Source of the DNA: Sordaria brevicollis | Taxonomy: Eukaryota; Ascomycota; Sordariomycetes; Sordariales; Sordariaceae | Assembly (NCBI GenBank): GCA_033439795.1 | Contig: JAUTDP010000003.1 | Coordinates: 3,720,001 to 3,784,000, forward strand | Length of the DNA stretch: 64,000 nucleotides | Direction: 5' to 3' | In this document: positions 59,078 to 64,000 of the stretch, in pieces | Layout: every line of letters starts with the position of its first letter | Numbering within the stretch: position 1 is the stretch's first letter | The notes under the pieces: generated by a model | Seen by the model: only the letters and a program-made list of their open reading frames with translations | Told to the model about the DNA's origin: nothing | The model's database searches: none | Translations under genes and position numbers: made by a program

Positions 59078-62000
59078 TTAGTCCGTCCAGCCTTCTTGGG
59101 AGCCGATGATGGCGAGAGCGATGACGGCGCCAATAATGATAAGTCCAACGAAGGACATACCGATGTTGAGTCTTCGCCACCAACGCGCGCTGAGATATCT
59201 CGCTTCCTCTATAGGGCTAATGGGGGTGATTGAAGTTCTGAATCCGAGCCTAGACTTTGAGCGGTCGAAGGGGTCATCGGGAGTGTGGGTACCCTTTTCG
59301 AGCATCTCGCTCTTGGGGTTAGGGGGCAATGGGAGGAAGGCAGCAACCATCCAGGCTAGAAAACACATGGTTAGTAAAATATCATAAGGATGCAAATAGC
59401 CTTGGGCAACTTACCAAAAGGCATGATGAAGCCAACAGCGAACAGCACAATCTGGATGTTACGCTTGCCAGTGACACCGCTATCAGCAGACCAGCTGGTG
59501 GCGGGAGGATCCCAGGCATCGAAGCGGCTGTGGCGACGGTCTTGTCGAAGGTGTGGAGACCAGATGCTGGAAGTCTTCTCCTTGAGAGTGCGGAAAACAT
59601 TGTAGTCGGTCGTTGGTACCGGCTGGATCTCCATGGAACCATCCGAGTTGCGCTGGCCTTCCCTCGCGCGCTTGCGGGGGCTGAAAAGTTCCATGGGGAA
59701 GTTGTCAGAGTTTGGCGATCCGCTATGTCCGAACGCAGAGCTCGGGCGGCTGTCACCAGCGTCGGACGCTGACGAGGACAGCAGACCGGCCCAGCGGTGC
59801 TCGCCAGATCCATAGTAGACCTTCGCCCAAGCGGGAATAGAGTTGGTGAAGCTGTTTGTTCGGGATGGGCGCGAGCGGTGGCTGTGACTGGAATGAAGAT
59901 TACGGCTCCCGCTCGAGGTGCTGCTGCTATGCTGAAGGAACGAGTTCAAGCCTGACCTCGAGGGGTGAGAGTGAAGGTCCGCAATTCCATCACCGTGCTC
60001 ATCTTGGTCACGAACCATGCGAATAGGCACGGAACCGCCTCGAGAGTGGGCAGCCTGGGGTCTGGCAATGGTGTCGCTTCCAGCACTATCGAGAGGTACT
60101 CCAAGTGACGAGGAGATGCTCTGCATCTGGCGGCTGTGTGTTGAGCCACCCCATCCGCCAGTGCTGTTGCGGTAACGATGCTGACTACCCAAGACGGAGT
60201 GAGATCCAGGGCGTGAAGATCCGGGTTCACTGCTGTATTCGTCTTCGGACATGACCGTAGACAACTGTGAGCTCCATCGGTCTGGCGGTGGCTGGGTCAT
60301 CGGTGGTGGACGGTGAATGATGACAGTTTCTTGACCGGAGGAAGAGCCGGTCGATGACCCGGATGGAGACGGTACCGACCATGAAGGTTGCTCCCGGGAG
60401 GACGACGGGAAGCGGAAGAGGACCGGAGGCGTGAGTAGCGCCGGGAGAGGCGGTACTGGTGGGGCTCCGGTCGAGGAAACGCTCTGAAAGGAGGTGGAGC
60501 GGGCTCGAAGGTTCTCACGCGATCGCTGCTTGTAGTATCCGAACTTTTCCTGAGACCTTTTCTTGGCTGGCCTAAGCGGTGGGACGCGGAGACTTTCTTG
60601 TGAATACCGGCCACCAGTGGCTACAGAAGATGGTGTCGAGCGGGAGTGTACGACAAAGTTCTCGTTGCTCTCTGAACTTCCAGGAGGGCTAGCAGAGAGG
60701 GGCGCAGGTGGTGATGAGGCACCAATGACTTGCCAGTTGGCCGGACCAGATGGTACGCGGGAGGTACCCGATGGGAGACGGGAAGTCTCGCTTTGCGCTT
60801 CCCAGATCGATCGGATGGAAGGGGACGCAGCGACGGGCGACTCGCCAACAACTCTCCAGTTGGATTGCGCGAGGGAAGAGGCGCCTGGCGATACGGGCGA
60901 AGATTGAGCTATAACCTCCCAGTTGCCGTGGGTGGAGGATGGAGCGCGAGACGAGGCTCCCGGGCTACCTAGAACTTCCCAGTTGGTAGCTTCGGTCTGA
61001 GGAGAGATGGGAAGGCTGTCGGAGGATTCGGGTACAGAGGTATGGATGCCGTAAACCTTGTAGTTGGTCTTTTCAGATGCGATGGTAAGACCAGAGACGC
61101 CCGAGATACCAGATGTGAAGGAAGCCTTTGGCGCGATGACCCTAGAGGCAGTTGGGGTCGAGTTGTTATCGCTCCGCGATTCGTTCGATGCTACCTCTTG
61201 TAAAGGAGCAAGGGGCGGGTCGATCGCTGCTGAGTTTTCGTGCGTGAGATCTGCGGTATGGGGAACTCTGCGAAGACCACCGACCATGCGGTAGCCTGAA
61301 GAGGTTGATGCCACGGGAGCCGAACCCTGAATTAGTTGAGTGGTGGACGAATCAGGAGATGGGACGGAAGGTGCGACGAGATCGGATGGAGGTTCTCGGG
61401 CGGTAAGTGTGTTACCCGAGAAGGGGGTGCCGACACCGAAGGAGGTACCGATGCTGTAGGGCGTGCTGGTACGGTCGTCACTCCATACGTCGACCGACGG
61501 GCGAAACGAGGGCGTGGCTGTGGAAGAGGATGGGATGACGGGGATGACGGGAGCCTTGACAACGTCGGCAGGGTCCTCCTCAGTAGTGACGATTCTGAAA
61601 GTCTTGTCAGGGTTGAGGGCGATAATCTTGCGTTGTCTGGAGAAAGAACGAGGGCGAACGGTGGGCGAAGGCGAGGCTGAATCGCGACGGCCGCGACGAA
61701 CATCCTGGGTGGGAGTGCCTGTTGGAGACTGCGTTGCGGCAGCAGCAGCGTTGAATCGGGCAATGCTTCTTGAAACATCAGACAGCCTCCTGGACATAGG
61801 GGTCGGGCTGGTTGGATCTCGAACAACGGAGATGGTGGAATGGCCAGAAAGTCGCAATCCTGAAACCCCTTCATCCTTGGCCTTGTTCAAAGACAGGGTC
61901 GACGTTGTAGCCGAAGACAATGCAGAACCCAAACTGCTGGTGGCCGTCTCGCTGATGGCATAACCTTCGACTGCTACCTCCTTCGAATCGGGACCTTCTG

Positions 62001-62307
62001 TATTCGACAGTTCCTCGCGTTCCTCGTCTGAAGTTTCCTCAACCAACGCAATGGTTGGGCGCCCGAGCCGGTCATTGCTGGAATTGCCCGAGCGGCGCCC
62101 GTCTGAACTAGGATTGGAGTGGTAGACGGATGACGTCTGGCTGTCTCGGCGATCATCGTCGTCGGCAAGTCGAGGCGGCGTGTAGGGAACAACGCGGATG
62201 CCGGTAGTGGCGGTGCTGGTGGTGTTTGTGGTGGTTTGCGACTGCGATCGTTGGTGTTGATGGTGCATCGGTGTTGATGGGCCATGCCGGCTGGGTGGCG
62301 CCGACAT
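59078..62307 (-). CDS. Serine-rich protein with C-terminal membrane segments
   Basis: Two exons, 62307-59415 and 59355-59078, with a 59-nt intron (donor GTAAGT, acceptor TTCTAG); 1056 residues. The first ~900 residues are low-complexity and Ser/Pro/Thr/Arg-rich, with many possible phosphorylation sites. The middle (about 420-560) carries a degenerate repeated motif of the type NWxVxG-S-P: TNYKVYG, TNWEVLGSPG, GNWEVIAQSSP, SNWRVVGESP, ANWQVIGASSP. Near the C-terminus are two hydrophobic segments, one split by the intron (IQIVLFAVGFIMPF then AWMVAAFLPLPP) and one close to the end (MSFVGLIIIGAVIALAIIGS). Long cytosolic Ser-rich regions with a C-terminal membrane anchor occur in many filamentous fungi under the name serine-rich protein; the function is not known to me. 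The start MSAPPSRHGPSTP is the first ATG of the frame. Confidence 0.85.
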
Positions 62308-64000
62308 GGCTCTCTCCTAACTTCTAAAACACCCGGTGCTCGAGGCCGGGACCTAGACAATCCTGTGAATCCACTTTCTACGTCAAAACCGGTGCGATCA
62401 GGACAATTCCATGTGCGATTCATGCGGAATCAGCGTTGTCGACGTTTAGAAGCAGTGGAGTTTGTTGTCGTTGAGGTTGATCACAAGATGTGGATACAGA
62501 ACAGAGAGAGTCGTATATAAAGAGGCGTGATGCTGCGGTTCCTGTCGAGCAATTGAGTGAAGAAAAAACCTGATATCGTAGTCGTCGTCGATAGCGATGA
62601 TGATGCTGAGGTTGATGGCGGTGAGGCTGTAGTGTGGTGGTGATGGTAGCTGTGGGTAGGTGGATATGCTGTGGTGATGGACGGCCTTGGTGATGGTGGT
62701 GGACGACAGTTGAGGCAATAATTTAAAACATTAACAGTGAGCCAGATGAGGATAGCAGGTATATCCAAAGAGTGACCGGTAGCGTAACCGAGAGAGCGTG
62801 AGTTGGCTTTTGGTAAAAGAATGACAAGAAGGGGAATTCCCTTGGAAAAAGAGTGTGGATGAAGATGCAGTATATCAGACAGCCATGTGTGTGAGTTGGT
62901 GGTGTGCCCGGTGGTGTTGGGTGTGTAGCACCTCCTGCTGCTGTAGATGCCGATGGGGGAGGACAGGAGGAGTCCCGTCTTGGGTTGAGACGGAGACAGG
63001 TCGGGTCGCTGGCGCCAGAGGGGGAGACCAACAACGTGGTGCAGCAGGCAGGAGGTAGGCTAGGAGGAGATCGGTGATGGAGGATTTGAGCAAAAATAAA
63101 GAGTGACAAGCGCAAACTTGGAGAAACAACGAAACAGGACGCAAAATCCACAAAAACTGAGGAATCCGCGGCCGGGTTGGGTCGTATATCCAGGTCGCGG
63201 TTAGTTCGTTCTCCAACTGAAAAAGGTCTCCTTCACTCACACACACACGCAACTTCTACGACAGACTTTGAACAGGCCTTTTTCGCAACACACCTTGGGA
63301 AGCAGGAGGACAGAAGGATTCGGGAAAAAAGGGAAGAAGGAACCTGAGAAATGGAATGGAAGCGGGTGTGGAAGGGGCGGTCCACTGCTGCCCACTGCTT
63401 GAATGGACCTGCCAGTGGTAAAAGTGGAAAGAGCGCGGGTTGGCCGGGGTGCCGGTAGCCCGCGTGGAGAAACAAGACCTATCTGGTGGATCCGAAGCTA
63501 TTCCGAGACTGCCATTGGCCGACCCGGGCCTTGCTAATCGCTAGCACAAAAAAAGAGCTGCGGACCTGCGGTTGCATCCTGTGCTTGTCAGTGCGTCGAG
63601 AGCGCTGCAGCCCAGTCAACCATTGCTGCACCCGTCAGGAGGAGGACGGCGATATATCAACCAGTGAGAATCTCGAACCCTCTGAACACTGAAGGGCTGC
63701 AGCATGCAAGTGAGGAAGGCTCAGCAGGCAGTTTGCAGGTTATCGTACATCGGAGCGGCAAAAAAAGCCCAAAAGCCTCTTTTGCTACCAGCTACGGTGA
63801 CAGAGTGCAGAAATGGGCAATGGCACCCAAAATGTCTGCCAGCTTGTCAAAAGTTTAATTTCGCGTAAAGACACGGCCCAGCCTTGATAGGGCAGGCGCC
63901 CGCAATAAGCTGCAGGCTACTAACATGGGCTTCAGCCATGGGGTTGCTCACGAATGTCGCCGAGAAGGTTCAGTACAATCGCCAGGGACGGCAGCACCCA
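62308..64000. other. Upstream region of the serine-rich gene, no gene seen
   Basis: Contains a GGTGATGG-rich stretch on the plus strand around 62590-62720 (its complement gives Ser/His/Thr-rich false frames). The open frames here are short and overlap each other. It is probably the promoter and leader of the minus-strand gene, then empty to the right edge. Confidence 0.5.

Noticed and set aside
1..64000. Dispersed 5S rRNA genes, CRISPR arrays, intact transposons or a biosynthetic gene cluster
   Set aside because: I looked for 5S-like sequence, direct-repeat/spacer arrays, transposase or reverse-transcriptase motifs and polyketide, peptide-synthetase or terpene enzymes on both strands and saw none. 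A visual scan can miss diverged copies.

Overview
The window is nuclear DNA of a filamentous ascomycete. The genes carry short GT-AG spliceosomal introns (mostly 53-107 nt) with CTGAC/CTAAC-like branch sites, have fungal-type products and lie in long intergenic spaces rich in simple repeats. The STE11-type kinase with SAM and RA domains, the Mmm1 protein and the overall style point to Sordariales, most likely Neurospora or a very close relative. That identification rests on recognition, not on a database search.

Layout, left to right. 1-4.3 kb: no intact gene; the minus strand of the first 1 kb reads like a broken gene. 4.3-5.1 kb: a strongly codon-biased GPI-type cell-wall protein (+). 7.9-11.0 kb: Vps18/Pep3 (+), convergent with the STE11-type MAPKKK NRC-1 (-, 12.0-14.8 kb). 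14.8-22.7 kb: a 7.9 kb gene-poor divergent interval with several microsatellites. 22.7-27.1 kb: a large PH-like/leucine-rich-repeat protein (+). 28.2-30.0 kb: adenylosuccinate lyase (-). 33.7-35.9 kb: a chitin deacetylase flanked by two chitin-binding modules (+). 36.6-38.5 kb: 5-aminolevulinate synthase (-). 40.4-46.4 kb: a ~1960-residue ATRX/ARIP4-like SNF2 ATPase (-). 48.5-50.2 kb: glutathione synthetase (+). 50.5-52.3 kb: the SM protein Vps45 (-), divergent from Mmm1 of ERMES (+, 52.9-54.2 kb). 54.8-55.1 kb: a possible small gene or relic (-). 55.5-57.6 kb: an Ale1-type MBOAT lysophospholipid acyltransferase (+). 58.0 kb: an intron-containing tRNA-Leu(AAG). 59.1-62.3 kb: a serine-rich, C-terminally membrane-anchored protein (-).

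This is ordinary housekeeping gene space, not a cluster. Vps18 and Vps45 both serve endosome/vacuole fusion, Mmm1 and Ale1 both touch ER/mitochondrial lipid biology, and the cell-wall protein and chitin deacetylase both act at the wall, but nothing shows co-regulation. I found no CRISPR array, intact transposon, rRNA gene or biosynthetic cluster. The most useful results are reconstructed exon structures (non-obvious starts of Mmm1 and Ale1, the last exons of Vps18, the deacetylase and the SNF2 protein), possible alternative splicing that alters zinc- or chitin-binding modules, and two gene relics in apparently empty DNA.
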